Program-made: the position numbers and the translations under genes
Notes under the pieces: generated by a model
The model's database searches: none
Told to the model about the DNA's origin: nothing
The model's input: the letters and a program-made list of their open reading frames with translations, nothing else
Source of the DNA: CALJFL01 sp964590005
Lineage (GTDB): Bacteria > Pseudomonadota > Gammaproteobacteria > Pseudomonadales > Halieaceae
Reading direction: 5' to 3'
DNA: 64,000 nt
Assembly (NCBI GenBank): GCA_964590005.1
Contig: CAZPVJ010000040.1
Coordinates: 1 to 64,000 of the forward strand
Shown here: positions 51,977 through 60,978 of the stretch, piece after piece
How positions within the stretch are numbered: the stretch's first letter is position 1
Layout: every line of letters begins with the position of its first letter

Positions 51977-53455
51977 ATGGGCACCACTCGCGTCGGGCGG
52001 CATCTGCAAAGTATCGTTGCCCAGGGAACAGGCAATTCGCCAAAGATCGCTTATTTCGATCTGGACGGCACCCTGATCGCTGGATACTCCATTCTCGCGC
52101 TGGCTCTTGAAACGGCAAAAAAAGGGGCCGGTAAAGGCCAGTTGCGGCAATCGGCGAAGCTGGTCCGAGACGTCATCGCCCACAAGGCACAACTCGGAGG
52201 AGGCAATTACCACCGCCTGGTGCGTCGACTAAGCTACGCGTTGACCGGCGTTTCAGAGGATGCATTGTGCTCGCTCGGACAGCGGGCCTACCAGAACACA
52301 CTCGCCAGGAGCATATACCCCGAAGCCATCGCGCTTGTAGAGGCCCATCGTGCGGCGGGACATCATCTGGTAATGATCACTGCGGCAACGAGATACCAGG
52401 CGGAACCTATCGCACAAGTACTGGGTATCGACGAGATCTGTTGCACGCAGCTCGAGGTGTTGGACGGGCGCTTCACTGGCAAGGTACGCCTACCCATGTG
52501 TTACGGTGAGGGCAAAAGCATGGCCGCACGGCGCATTGCCAAACGGCGGAACAGCTCTCTTGAAGATTGTTGGTTCTACACCGACTCCAGTGCCGACCTG
52601 CCCCTTCTAAGAGAGGTCGGCCACCCGGTAACGGTTAACCAGTCCGATCGCCTGGGCGCACATGCGCGCAGCAAACAATGGACGCAACTCAAGTTTTCCA
52701 GCCGGGGCATGCCCGACCTGGAGTCGCTGCTGCGAACGGTCATGACAGCCCAGACGATCGCTGTCACCACAATACTGGGCAGTATCGGCAAGCGACTGGG
52801 CGCACCCGACTACTCAAATGCCAATCGTCTCACCCGATTTCTCGGTGATGTCGGTAGCGGCGTAGCTGGGCTCGAATTCGAGATCGACGGAATCGAGCAC
52901 CTGAACAAAACGCGCCCCGCTGTGTTTATTTTCAACCACCAGAGCCTGCTCGATGGCATGGTGCTCGCTCACCTGTTGCGCGAAGACGTCGTTGGCTTTT
53001 GCAAAAAAGAGATTGCCAACAACCCGCTGGTCGGACCCTTGATGCGCCAGGTCGACACCATATTCGTGGACCGTCAGGACGGCAACCAGAGCGATGTGCT
53101 TAAACAGGCACGAGACGTGCTGGACAGCGGTCGCTCCCTGGTCATCGCCCCGGAAGGGACGCGCAGTACCCTGGGAACAATCCAACCATTCAAGCATGGC
53201 GCCTTCGTCCTGGCCAAAAAGGCGGGCGTGCCGATTGTTCCCATCGTCCTGCACAACGTGAAGGATGCCTTGCCCAAAGGGGGACTGCTGGTCAGACCCA
53301 CTACAGTGAGGATAACCGTGTTGCCTCCGGTAGAGGCCAAGACAATGGGACCTGTGCGGCAAGCTTGCCAGCGCGTCGAGCAACGCTATTGCGAATTGCT
53401 GGGCAACTCCAGGCAGGCTGCGCTACCCCATCTAGCGGTGGCCAGGGCTTCCTGA
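51977..53455 (+). CDS. HAD-IB phosphatase fused to 1-acylglycerol-3-phosphate acyltransferase (PlsC)
   Basis: This 492-residue two-domain protein joins a SerB-like HAD subfamily IB domain (about 22-230) to a PlsC acyltransferase domain (about 300-470). The HAD domain has Asp28/Asp30 in YFDLDGTL, MITAAT and YTDSSADLP. The acyltransferase has the HX4D motif NHQSLLD (His321, Asp326) and the EGTRS block (393-397). The fusion could make phosphatidate and remove a phosphate, or the HAD part may act on another phospholipid head. Similar fusions occur in actinobacteria and gammaproteobacteria. A sigma-54-type promoter precedes it. Confidence 0.92.
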   Translation: MGTTRVGRHLQSIVAQGTGNSPKIAYFDLDGTLIAGYSILALALETAKKGAGKGQLRQSAKLVRDVIAHKAQLGGGNYHRLVRRLSYALTGVSEDALCSLGQRAYQNTLARSIYPEAIALVEAHRAAGHHLVMITAATRYQAEPIAQVLGIDEICCTQLEVLDGRFTGKVRLPMCYGEGKSMAARRIAKRRNSSLEDCWFYTDSSADLPLLREVGHPVTVNQSDRLGAHARSKQWTQLKFSSRGMPDLESLLRTVMTAQTIAVTTILGSIGKRLGAPDYSNANRLTRFLGDVGSGVAGLEFEIDGIEHLNKTRPAVFIFNHQSLLDGMVLAHLLREDVVGFCKKEIANNPLVGPLMRQVDTIFVDRQDGNQSDVLKQARDVLDSGRSLVIAPEGTRSTLGTIQPFKHGAFVLAKKAGVPIVPIVLHNVKDALPKGGLLVRPTTVRITVLPPVEAKTMGPVRQACQRVEQRYCELLGNSRQAALPHLAVARAS

Positions 53456-53513
53456 CAGGACTCCCAGTAAGCTGTTAAGCTATTCGGCTATAACAACACG
53501 CCGGAGAACGCCG

Positions 53514-54074
53514 ATGACACTTCTGATACTGGGTGTTGCCCTGTTTGCAGCGGTACACCTCTTTCCTGGTATTGCTCCGGCGCGCAAACAGGCCCTGTGG
53601 GACAAGCTGGGCGAAGGCGGCTACAAGGGACTGTTCTCGCTGTCGGTACTGGCAGCGCTCGTTCTGATTGTACTTGGCTGGCGCAGCGCTACACCGCAGT
53701 TCATTTACCTGCCAGTAATCGCCCTGAAACCGCTGGGGTTGGGCCTGGTCATCGTTGCCCTACTGCTTTTCGTTGTCAGCGGCCGGCCTTCACGCCTGCG
53801 CCGTGTGCTGCGACATCCTCAACTCACCGGCGTTATTGTCTGGGCCGGAGCGCACCTGCTGCTCAATGGTGACTCCCGTTCCCTCGTTCTCTTTGGCGGC
53901 CTGGGCCTATGGGCCCTGCTGGAAATACTGTTAATCAACCGACGTGATGGCGTCTGGATCAAAGACGAGGTGCCCGGCTGGGGAACCGAATTAGCTACCT
54001 TGGGTGCGACGGCGGTGGTTGTAGGGGTACTTATCTTCGTGCATCCGTGGATTGCAGGCGTGCCGGTCTATTAG
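53514..54074 (+). CDS. NnrU family membrane protein
   Basis: This 186-residue protein has about five or six membrane helices and NnrU-type sequence (AAVHLFPGIAPARK, HPQLTGVIVWAGAHLLLNGD). NnrU was named for its link to denitrification in Rhodobacter, but the family is broad and includes isomerase-like carotenoid/isoprenoid proteins. No nitrogen-oxide gene is nearby. It is convergent with the DUF1330 gene. Confidence 0.88.
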   Translation: MTLLILGVALFAAVHLFPGIAPARKQALWDKLGEGGYKGLFSLSVLAALVLIVLGWRSATPQFIYLPVIALKPLGLGLVIVALLLFVVSGRPSRLRRVLRHPQLTGVIVWAGAHLLLNGDSRSLVLFGGLGLWALLEILLINRRDGVWIKDEVPGWGTELATLGATAVVVGVLIFVHPWIAGVPVY

Positions 54075-54089
54075 AATGACACGGCCCGA

Positions 54090-54377
54090 TCAGGTGCCAC
54101 TAACGGCCACCAGTCGCGAGTGACTGCACGCATCCCTCAGTGGCTTTAGCAGCTGGTAATCTTCACTGTGATAAAAACGGTCCCACTCTTCCAACGAGGG
54201 GAACTCCATCAAAACCAGGCGCCGGGGCTCATAATCACCCTCATAGACCCTGAATTCGCCGCCTCGGGCAAGGTAATGACCACCCGATCGCTCGATCAAT
54301 GGTTTTACCCGCTGCATAAACTGCATATATTGCTCGATATCGAAAATCTCGACGTCCATGATCGCGTAGGCCGTCAT
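54090..54377 (-). CDS. DUF1330 domain protein
   Basis: This 95-residue protein is a single alpha/beta dimeric-barrel (ferredoxin-like) domain with the DUF1330 pattern: YAIMDVEIFD, GGHYLARGGEFRVYEGD, RLVLMEFPSLEEWDRFYHSEDYQ. The function of the family is unknown. It lies 142 bp downstream of the SDR gene in the same direction. Two CTTACATT repeats lie in the gap. Confidence 0.9.
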   Translation of the reverse strand: MTAYAIMDVEIFDIEQYMQFMQRVKPLIERSGGHYLARGGEFRVYEGDYEPRRLVLMEFPSLEEWDRFYHSEDYQLLKPLRDACSHSRLVAVSGT

Positions 54378-54519
54378 GAAGAATTACCGCTGCCCGCCCT
54401 TGAGTCAGACAACAATACCGCAGAGAAATGCGCTTACATTGCGCTGGGTCAAGAAAGGTATCGCGGGACTTTAATCCCGGGGACCTTACATTACACCGAC
54501 CCAGAACCGTCGCTGCATG
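54378..54519. repeat. DUF1330 upstream region with paired CTTACATT repeats
   Basis: CTTACATT occurs at 54433-54440 and again at 54485-54492, starting 52 bp apart, about five helical turns. Between them lies a small hairpin (CGGGA/TCCCG around TTAAAG). On the minus strand TTGACC precedes a weak -10. The repeats could be operator half-sites for control of the DUF1330 gene, but the evidence is thin. Confidence 0.3.
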
Positions 54520-55371
54520 CTATGAGGGAAAGGTGAATTGGGTATCCTGCTCACTTATCGCCCAAAGCCGCCTGGCGGCCGCGTCATCCTGCGCCCAGGG
54601 CTTGCTGGCATTTGGGCGGCAATTGTAAAAATACTCGCCACTGATATCCGCTACCTCTGGGCTCTGGCACAGGTAAATTGACGTTTCCGCTCCCTTCTCG
54701 GGCGAACGAAAGAAAGGCTTTAGCAGCACCGGCAGTAATTTGCCAAGCAAGCCGCCATTTTGCTGCCCCAGGGAGGTCGATACCGCACCCGGGTGCAGGC
54801 AATTGACGGTTATGTCATCCGGCTCAAGTCTCCGCGCAAGCTCACGGGTAAACAGGATGTTGGCCAGCTTGGAACGACCGTATTCATGAAAAGTACGGTA
54901 CTTGTTTTCGGCCTGCATATCCTCAAAGCCCATATCGCGCACGAAAGTGTGCGCGTGAGACGCGACATTGACGATCCTGGCATTTTTTGCCTGCCGCAGG
55001 GCCGGGAGCAACATGCCGGTGAGCAGAAAGACCGCGTAGTGATTCACCGCCAATGTTTCCTCGAACCCGTCGACGGTCTCCCGGCGCTGGGTATTAACGA
55101 TGCCAGCATTGTTCAACAGCACGTCGATCGGACGACCCAGGGATAACACCTCCTGGGCAGCGTCACGAACACTTTTCAGCTCGGCCATATTCATGAGGAT
55201 AACGGTGGGCTGGCTGCCACCCGCTGCGACGATCTCCCGGCACAAAGCCTCTGCCTTGTCGGCATTCCGGCACATCAGCGTAAGATTCGCCCCGTCGGCG
55301 GCCAGGGCCAATGCACTCGTCCTACCTATTCCGGCAGTGGGTCCTGTAACAACAACATGTTGCCCTTGCAT
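54520..55371 (-). CDS. Short-chain dehydrogenase/reductase (retinol dehydrogenase-like)
   Basis: This 283-residue classical SDR has cofactor motif TGPTAGIG (9-16), NNAG (88-91), structural Asn111 and catalytic Ser139, Tyr165 and Lys169 (YGRSK). Arg37 in MCRNADK suggests NADP(H) preference. The C-terminal portion resembles RDH11-14/WW-oxidoreductase-type SDRs acting on lipophilic alcohols or aldehydes. The substrate is unknown. It is divergent from the acyltransferase gene. Confidence 0.9.
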   Translation of the reverse strand: MQGQHVVVTGPTAGIGRTSALALAADGANLTLMCRNADKAEALCREIVAAGGSQPTVILMNMAELKSVRDAAQEVLSLGRPIDVLLNNAGIVNTQRRETVDGFEETLAVNHYAVFLLTGMLLPALRQAKNARIVNVASHAHTFVRDMGFEDMQAENKYRTFHEYGRSKLANILFTRELARRLEPDDITVNCLHPGAVSTSLGQQNGGLLGKLLPVLLKPFFRSPEKGAETSIYLCQSPEVADISGEYFYNCRPNASKPWAQDDAAARRLWAISEQDTQFTFPS

Positions 55372-55456
55372 AGATAATCTCCGGCATGAGAACGTGGCCG
55401 CACTCTAGCCGAAATATCCAGCCATCGAAAGTCTGCAGGCCACCAAACGAGAGAAT

Positions 55457-55465
55457 TGGTATACT
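55457..55465 (+). promoter_or_regulatory. Extended -10 promoter of the acyltransferase gene
   Basis: TGGTATACT combines an extended -10 (TGn) with the hexamer TATACT (55460-55465) in the SDR/acyltransferase divergent gap. The expected start is near 55472, about 23 bp before the ATG. Confidence 0.5.
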
Positions 55466-55494
55466 CTGCGCCCGTTTTACGATGATCAGACACT

Positions 55495-56376
55495 ATGAGT
55501 ACTTTCGATAAGGACAGTAACCCGCTAGCCGAGCAGGAAGCACTGCAAGCGCATATCGACAGGGCCCTCGCAGCCCAGCCACCGCTGGGTACCGAAATGG
55601 ATATTACTTACCGGGTCATCCAGCGACTCTTTAAGCCCACGGTACTGGGTGCCGAGAACATTCCCGAGCGGCCCTGCCTTTTCATCGGCAACCACTCGCT
55701 GTTTGCCCTCGACGGCTTCGTCCTGAACCCGCTGATGCTGGTCAAGTACGGGCGCTTTCTCCGCGCCATGGGCGACAAGTTTCTCTTTGCCAACGAGGGC
55801 ATTGCCAACTACGTGATGGAGCGTGGCGCCACCATGGGCCACCCTGAAGTCTGCAAGGCATTGATGGAAGACAAGCAGGACATTCTGGTGTTTCCGGGTG
55901 GGGCACACGAAGCGGTCAAGCGAGCCAGCGAGATGTACCAGCTGCAGTGGAAGGAGCGCTACGGCTTCGTAAAGCTAGCGGCGGAAAATGGTTATACGAT
56001 TATGCCCTTTGGCATGGTTGGTCCGGATGAGTTCTACGCGCACTACCTGGAGGGCGACGAGTTGCCGGATTCACGGCTTGGTAAGTTGCTCAACAGGCTG
56101 GGGCTCATCGACGAAAACACGCGCCCGGACACCATACCGCCTATCCCCCTTGGTGCCCTGGGCAGCCTGTTTCCAAAGCCACAGCCCTGTTATATAGGCT
56201 TTGGTGAGCCGATCAGCCTGGCCAGCCACAAGGGCAAGAAATTGACCAAAGCCCAGCTCAAGCGAATTCGTGGTGAGGTGGCCGAACAAATCGAGGAACA
56301 GCTGGCTGAATTGCTACTGGTGCGCGAACAGAAGCGGCGCCACGACGGCCTGCTGCGCCGCATCTTGTCGCTGTAG
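55495..56376 (+). CDS. Lysophospholipid acyltransferase family protein (TMEM68/DGAT-like)
   Basis: This 293-residue protein has the acyltransferase core with GNHSLFALDG (His67, Asp73) and a second block VFPGGAHEAV. His and Asp are separated by five residues rather than the four of PlsC, and FPGGxxE replaces the EGTR block. Both traits fit the DGAT2/TMEM68-like branch that esterifies diacylglycerol or other alcohols. The N-terminus lacks a clear membrane helix. The actual acyl acceptor is unknown. Confidence 0.85.
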   Translation: MSTFDKDSNPLAEQEALQAHIDRALAAQPPLGTEMDITYRVIQRLFKPTVLGAENIPERPCLFIGNHSLFALDGFVLNPLMLVKYGRFLRAMGDKFLFANEGIANYVMERGATMGHPEVCKALMEDKQDILVFPGGAHEAVKRASEMYQLQWKERYGFVKLAAENGYTIMPFGMVGPDEFYAHYLEGDELPDSRLGKLLNRLGLIDENTRPDTIPPIPLGALGSLFPKPQPCYIGFGEPISLASHKGKKLTKAQLKRIRGEVAEQIEEQLAELLLVREQKRRHDGLLRRILSL

Positions 56377-56377
56377 C

Positions 56378-57778
56378 TTATTCCTGCATCACTTTCGCAA
56401 GACGCTCCGGCTGGCGCCACGTCCCACCCAGCACCCTTGAAAAGTAGACCATGGCTAATGCCAGAAGCGTGGCGACAAATACCCACCAGCTCACTATTGG
56501 CTCCAACTCCCACACCATAATCACCAGGTACTGCACCAGGACCATCACCAGGTGTAGAAGAATCGAGGTTACCATCAGCCAGCGAGTATCGCCGGCACCG
56601 CGCAATGTTCCCGTGCAGATTAAAATTACTGCGTCGGCCATCACGTAGGTTGTGAGGCCTATCATCATTCTTCCGCCGAGCTCCCGAATTTCAGAAAAGT
56701 CCTGCCCGGGCGTAGCGAAAACTTCCAGCAGTTCGAACCTGAAAAAGATGAAGATCAGACCCATCAATCCTGAGTACCCCAGGGCAATGATAAAGCCCGA
56801 AGATATGACGTGCTTGGCCCTGGACATATCACCTGCACCGACATACCTGCCGATCAGGCTCATCACCGCGATATTGATACCGACCAGCGGAACAAAGGAC
56901 AACATGTCCCAGTTAAAGACGATAGCCATGGCGGCGCCCTGGGCGACGCCATAGGCCTGGAACATCAGCAAGAACAGGTTGAACGTGGCCGCGCCGATAA
57001 AAACCTCGAAGCCTGATGGGAAGCCCAGCCTGATATAGCGGCGCATGATACCCGCATTAAAAACCAGCGACTCCAAAACATGGAATCGCTCACGGTGGAC
57101 CCGGTTGAGGTAAAAGACCAGGTAGACACCAATCGAGAATACTGTCGCGATCACCGTACCCAAGGCAGCACCCTGTATACCCATTTCCGGCGCTCCGCCC
57201 ACGCCAAAAATCAGCACGTAACTTAGCGGGACATTGACCGCGACACCGATGAGATCACAAATCATTACTACCCGGGTGACACCGATGCCTGAGAAGTAAC
57301 AGGCGATACAGGTTTTTATCAGCGCGAACACGGCCCCGGCCATAAGGACAAAGTAATACTGGCGTTCCAGCACAACCAGGGCCGGGTCATGACCCATGAG
57401 CTCGAAAAGCTCGCTCACGTAGTAGGCAACCAGCGCAAGCACCGGCAAGCTGGCCACAGACACGATCACACCCTGGGTGACTACCTGGGGACACTTGCGC
57501 AATTCACCGGCACCGAAGTACTGGGCCACCAGGGCATTGGCGTAGGACAACACACCGGTAAACAACGCGATGCTGACAAAGTAGCTGACACCGCCACCCA
57601 TGGCCGACGCAATATGTGCCGCGTCTATTCGCGACATGAACAGCCGATCAGTGAATACCATTAACGCAAAGGCACCCTGTGACACGACCATGGGCAGTGC
57701 CAGGCGAAACAATTGCCTGAGGGTAGACAGGGAGAACATGGCACTCGGCTTTTGCCTGAAGGACGCCACATTCTCCAT
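56378..57778 (-). CDS. MATE family efflux transporter
   Basis: This 466-residue protein has 12 predicted membrane helices in two MatE halves, with LALPMVVSQGAFALMVFTDRLFMSRI at helix 1 and FPSGFEVFIGAATFNLFLLMF at helix 7. It is closest in style to the NorM/DinF-like group; it would export organic cations using Na+ or H+. The start may be the ATG at 57778 or the second Met at residue 14. It is convergent with the acyltransferase gene (1-bp gap) and divergent from the amidase gene. Confidence 0.93.
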   Translation of the reverse strand: MENVASFRQKPSAMFSLSTLRQLFRLALPMVVSQGAFALMVFTDRLFMSRIDAAHIASAMGGGVSYFVSIALFTGVLSYANALVAQYFGAGELRKCPQVVTQGVIVSVASLPVLALVAYYVSELFELMGHDPALVVLERQYYFVLMAGAVFALIKTCIACYFSGIGVTRVVMICDLIGVAVNVPLSYVLIFGVGGAPEMGIQGAALGTVIATVFSIGVYLVFYLNRVHRERFHVLESLVFNAGIMRRYIRLGFPSGFEVFIGAATFNLFLLMFQAYGVAQGAAMAIVFNWDMLSFVPLVGINIAVMSLIGRYVGAGDMSRAKHVISSGFIIALGYSGLMGLIFIFFRFELLEVFATPGQDFSEIRELGGRMMIGLTTYVMADAVILICTGTLRGAGDTRWLMVTSILLHLVMVLVQYLVIMVWELEPIVSWWVFVATLLALAMVYFSRVLGGTWRQPERLAKVMQE

Positions 57779-57824
57779 AATCCACTATACTTGTCCACGC
57801 GAGATTTGGGACTTATTCCCTGCT

Positions 57825-59549
57825 ATGAGCCACAGTCAAAAAACCCTCCGAGCAACGCTGCCCTTACTCGTCGCCTCGTTACTCCTGTTGAACCTGCTGG
57901 GCGCCTGCTCAGAAAAGAAGCAACCGTCAGAGGCACGGTTTAGCGTGGTAGAAGCTAGTTTTGAGGATATGCAGTCGGCGATGGCCGATGGCCATATCAG
58001 TTCTCGCGAAATAGTTGAGCAGTACCTGGATAGAATCGCGCGTTATGAGCGCCGCCTGCGAGGCACCATGACAACAAACCCCAGCGCGCTGGCTATTGCT
58101 GATGCCCTGGACGCCGAGCGAGCCGCGGGCAAGGTTCGCGGTCCGTTGCACGGCATACCGATCGCACTCAAAGACAATATCCACACCGTCGACATGCCAA
58201 CCACCGGAGGGGCGCTGGCCTTCAAGGACTACATACCCCCGTATGAGGCAACCCTGGTAACACGCCTGCGTGAGGCGGGCGCCATCATCCTCGCTAAAAC
58301 AACGATGACAGAACTGGCCAACTGGGTGGGCACAGGCATGCCCGGCAACTACAACACACTGCGGGGCTATGGACTCAACCCATACGACCCGCGTCCCGAT
58401 CCGCGTGAACGGCTGAATGATGGCCGTTCGGTGCTCGATACCGGGGGTTCCAGCTCCGGCATTGGCACAGCGGCCAACTTCTGGGCGGCCAATGTGGGCA
58501 CCGAGACCTCCGGTTCAATTCTCAGCCCGGCTAACGACACCTTGCTCGTGGGTATCAAACCTACTGTTGGCCGGGTGTCACGCCATGGCATCATCCCCAT
58601 TACCGCTGACCAGGACACCGCCGGCCCGCTCGCCAAGTCTGTCGCTGACGCCGCCGCGTTATTGGCTGCTATGGAGGGCGAAGACAGTCACGACGATGCA
58701 ACGGGAATTTGCGCGCCGCCGGCAGACGGAAGCTATCGAAGCCATTTGAATGCGGAGGGCCTGCGTGGCGCGCGAATTGGTATTCCAAGGGCTTTGTTCT
58801 ACGAGCAGATAGTGCCTCCCGGCGGCACAGAACCGGTCGGCGGATTAGAACCTGCTCAGACCGAGGCGATGACGCGGGTCATCGCCCTGCTAGAGTCATT
58901 GGGCGCCGTCGTGGTAGACCCCGCCAACATGCCAAGCACCGTGGCGACCGATCCCCAGGATAACCATATGCTGTTTGGTGTTTGCTACGACCAAGAGCGG
59001 GGCAAAGGTGGCGATGAAGACTGCTCGATTATTCTCAAATATGGCATGAAGCGCGATTTCAACCGGTGGTTACACAGCCTGGGTGACAACGCGCCCCTGG
59101 CCAGCCTGACCGAACTGCGAGAATTCAATACAACGTACAGGGCTGCTGGCACGCTTCGCTACGGCCAGGCCCAGCTGGATATCTCTGACGAAATGGATGT
59201 GACTGGCGATCACAAACGCTGGCGGCAAGATCGTGACAAGGATATTCGCCTATCTCGAACAGAAGGCATCGACGCCGCCCTGCGAGAGCATGAGCTTGAC
59301 GCCCTACTCCTCCCGGCCTGGTCAGGCGAGGAAATTCTCAATAAAGCGGGGTATCCCGCTGTCATCGTGCCATTCACCCTGCTGCCAAGAGCGCCTGATC
59401 CTCCCCTGCCAGCAGACTTTAGCCCCGAACCGGCACCGTTTGGCGTAGCCTTTTACGGAACCGCATGCAGCGAGGGCCGGCTGATTGAACTGGCTTTTGC
59501 GTTTGAACAGGCCAGCAAAGGACGGGTACCTCCGAAAGGATTCCCCTGA
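57825..59549 (+). CDS. Amidase-signature lipoprotein
   Basis: From ATG 57825 the protein has 574 residues and a lipobox LGAC (Cys28). The amidase signature includes Lys116 (ALKDNI), the Ser-rich cis-Ser segment GGSSSG (207-212) and the nucleophile region TSGSI (Ser231), giving a complete Lys-Ser-Ser triad. Such enzymes hydrolyse amides; lipid anchoring implies a periplasmic or surface substrate. An in-frame extension upstream to 57600 is antisense to the MATE gene and not coding. Confidence 0.92.
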   Translation: MSHSQKTLRATLPLLVASLLLLNLLGACSEKKQPSEARFSVVEASFEDMQSAMADGHISSREIVEQYLDRIARYERRLRGTMTTNPSALAIADALDAERAAGKVRGPLHGIPIALKDNIHTVDMPTTGGALAFKDYIPPYEATLVTRLREAGAIILAKTTMTELANWVGTGMPGNYNTLRGYGLNPYDPRPDPRERLNDGRSVLDTGGSSSGIGTAANFWAANVGTETSGSILSPANDTLLVGIKPTVGRVSRHGIIPITADQDTAGPLAKSVADAAALLAAMEGEDSHDDATGICAPPADGSYRSHLNAEGLRGARIGIPRALFYEQIVPPGGTEPVGGLEPAQTEAMTRVIALLESLGAVVVDPANMPSTVATDPQDNHMLFGVCYDQERGKGGDEDCSIILKYGMKRDFNRWLHSLGDNAPLASLTELREFNTTYRAAGTLRYGQAQLDISDEMDVTGDHKRWRQDRDKDIRLSRTEGIDAALREHELDALLLPAWSGEEILNKAGYPAVIVPFTLLPRAPDPPLPADFSPEPAPFGVAFYGTACSEGRLIELAFAFEQASKGRVPPKGFP

Positions 59550-59621
59550 GCGCGGCTGCCACTGTAGACTGCACAGTCGAACCCGGCTCTCTCATCATAG
59601 ATCGTTTTTAGGACCTTCCCC

Positions 59622-60560
59622 GTGCAAATAAGATTCTGGTCGGCAGTGCTCTTTCTGTTCGTTGCCTGCTTCGCTTACCTGACACTGGTCTACATGCCCC
59701 AGGCCGCACTACACGCGGACCGATACTACATTAATAAATCGCCGGCCGAGGTAGGGCTGGCATTTGAATCGGTGGAACTAGAATCCGCAGACGGAATTGC
59801 GCTGGCTGCCTGGTGGATTCCCGCGGAGAAGCCGATTGCCAACCTGGTATTTGTGCACGGACATGGCTCTAATCGCCATAGCGAATACTTTCAGGCTCTG
59901 GAGTTCTACCGGGCCGCCGTCGGCGCCCAGGTTTCGGTACTGACTATCGACCTGCGCAATCACGGCTCCTCTGGGGAGGATAAGCGGGGACTGCAATGGG
60001 GCAAAACAGAGGCGGAGGACGCTATAGCGGGTGTGCAGTGGATTAGACAGCGCTCGCCAGACTTGCCAGTTCTCGCGCTGGGCAAATCGATGGGCGGTGC
60101 GACGATTATCCACGCAGCGTCACGAGGCGCGCACGTGGATGGCCTTATACTGATCGACCCATTGCTGGACGAACGGTCGGCATTCGCCAATGGCGGATGG
60201 GTCGAAACCGGTTTGCCGCCCGAGGTGTTTACGCCTTCTGCATTCGCTGCCGCCGCCTTTTACGGCTTACCTGACGGCGAGGACAGCGCGTTAAACCTGG
60301 CTGCCAAGCTGACCGTGCCGATCTTGCTGTTACAGGACCCCGAGGACCCCGTTACCCTCGCGCGTTATGCTCGAGAGCTAGCGCTACGCAATAAAAACGT
60401 GACGCTTTGGGAAGCTCCACCGCTGGACGCGACTGCCAGGGAAATTGTCGCCTGGAAAGGACGCTGGGGAAGCCACGTGGCCGTATTCCAGATTTACCCG
60501 ACGCTAACGCTGGAGAAGATCACAGCGTTCATCGCCCGGATCAGGGATGACACACCATAG
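59622..60560 (+). CDS. Membrane-anchored alpha/beta hydrolase
   Basis: This 312-residue protein begins with GTG. An N-terminal membrane helix (about 5-25) is followed by an alpha/beta hydrolase domain with oxyanion motif VFVHGHGS (77-83) and nucleophile elbow GKSMGG (Ser156). Plausible Asp and His acid/base residues lie in the LLQDPEDPVT and WGSHVAVF segments near the C-terminus. It resembles the BEM46/ABHD13-ABHD17 group of esterases or peptidases. Substrate unknown. Confidence 0.88.
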   Translation: MQIRFWSAVLFLFVACFAYLTLVYMPQAALHADRYYINKSPAEVGLAFESVELESADGIALAAWWIPAEKPIANLVFVHGHGSNRHSEYFQALEFYRAAVGAQVSVLTIDLRNHGSSGEDKRGLQWGKTEAEDAIAGVQWIRQRSPDLPVLALGKSMGGATIIHAASRGAHVDGLILIDPLLDERSAFANGGWVETGLPPEVFTPSAFAAAAFYGLPDGEDSALNLAAKLTVPILLLQDPEDPVTLARYARELALRNKNVTLWEAPPLDATAREIVAWKGRWGSHVAVFQIYPTLTLEKITAFIARIRDDTP

Positions 60561-60579
60561 AGAAGCCCGCTGGCTGGCC

Positions 60580-60930
60580 TCAATCGCCCTTCTCGTTATC
60601 GAGTGCGCGTATCGCGATCTCGTCGTACAGGCCGATAAGCTTGGCGACCAGATCCTCGTACTCCGGGTATTCATGCACAAAGCGGTTAAAGCTGTGCATC
60701 CGGCTTATCATTCTATCCAGGAGTTCGATCTCGCCATCGCTTAGCGTGCCCCCGCTCTCGACTTCATCCCTCATTTCCACAATTGCGGGTAAGCGATACT
60801 TTACAAACCGCTCGATAAGTACCTGCAGCCGCCCGTCTTCATCGAGTTCGGGATCAATGTGGAATTCCGGCACTTCAAATTCCTCGTCCTCGGACTCCGA
60901 CTTTTTTGATTTCGGCTTTGATCCAAACAT
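60580..60930 (-). CDS. Conserved hypothetical small acidic protein
   Basis: I choose ATG 60930 (MFGSKPKSKK), which has AGGAGG 8 bp upstream, giving 116 residues; a start at 60948 is possible. The N-terminus is Lys/Ser-rich then very acidic (about 10-40), followed by a helical domain with LIERFVKYRLPAIVEMRDEV and RMHSFNRFVHEYPEYEDL. There is no signal peptide or membrane helix. I do not recognise the family. It lies downstream of the thioesterase gene in the same direction. Confidence 0.75.
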   Translation of the reverse strand: MFGSKPKSKKSESEDEEFEVPEFHIDPELDEDGRLQVLIERFVKYRLPAIVEMRDEVESGGTLSDGEIELLDRMISRMHSFNRFVHEYPEYEDLVAKLIGLYDEIAIRALDNEKGD

Positions 60931-60978
60931 CTCTACCCTCCTGACCAACCGGGAGCTATATGCAGGGGCAAGTTTAGC

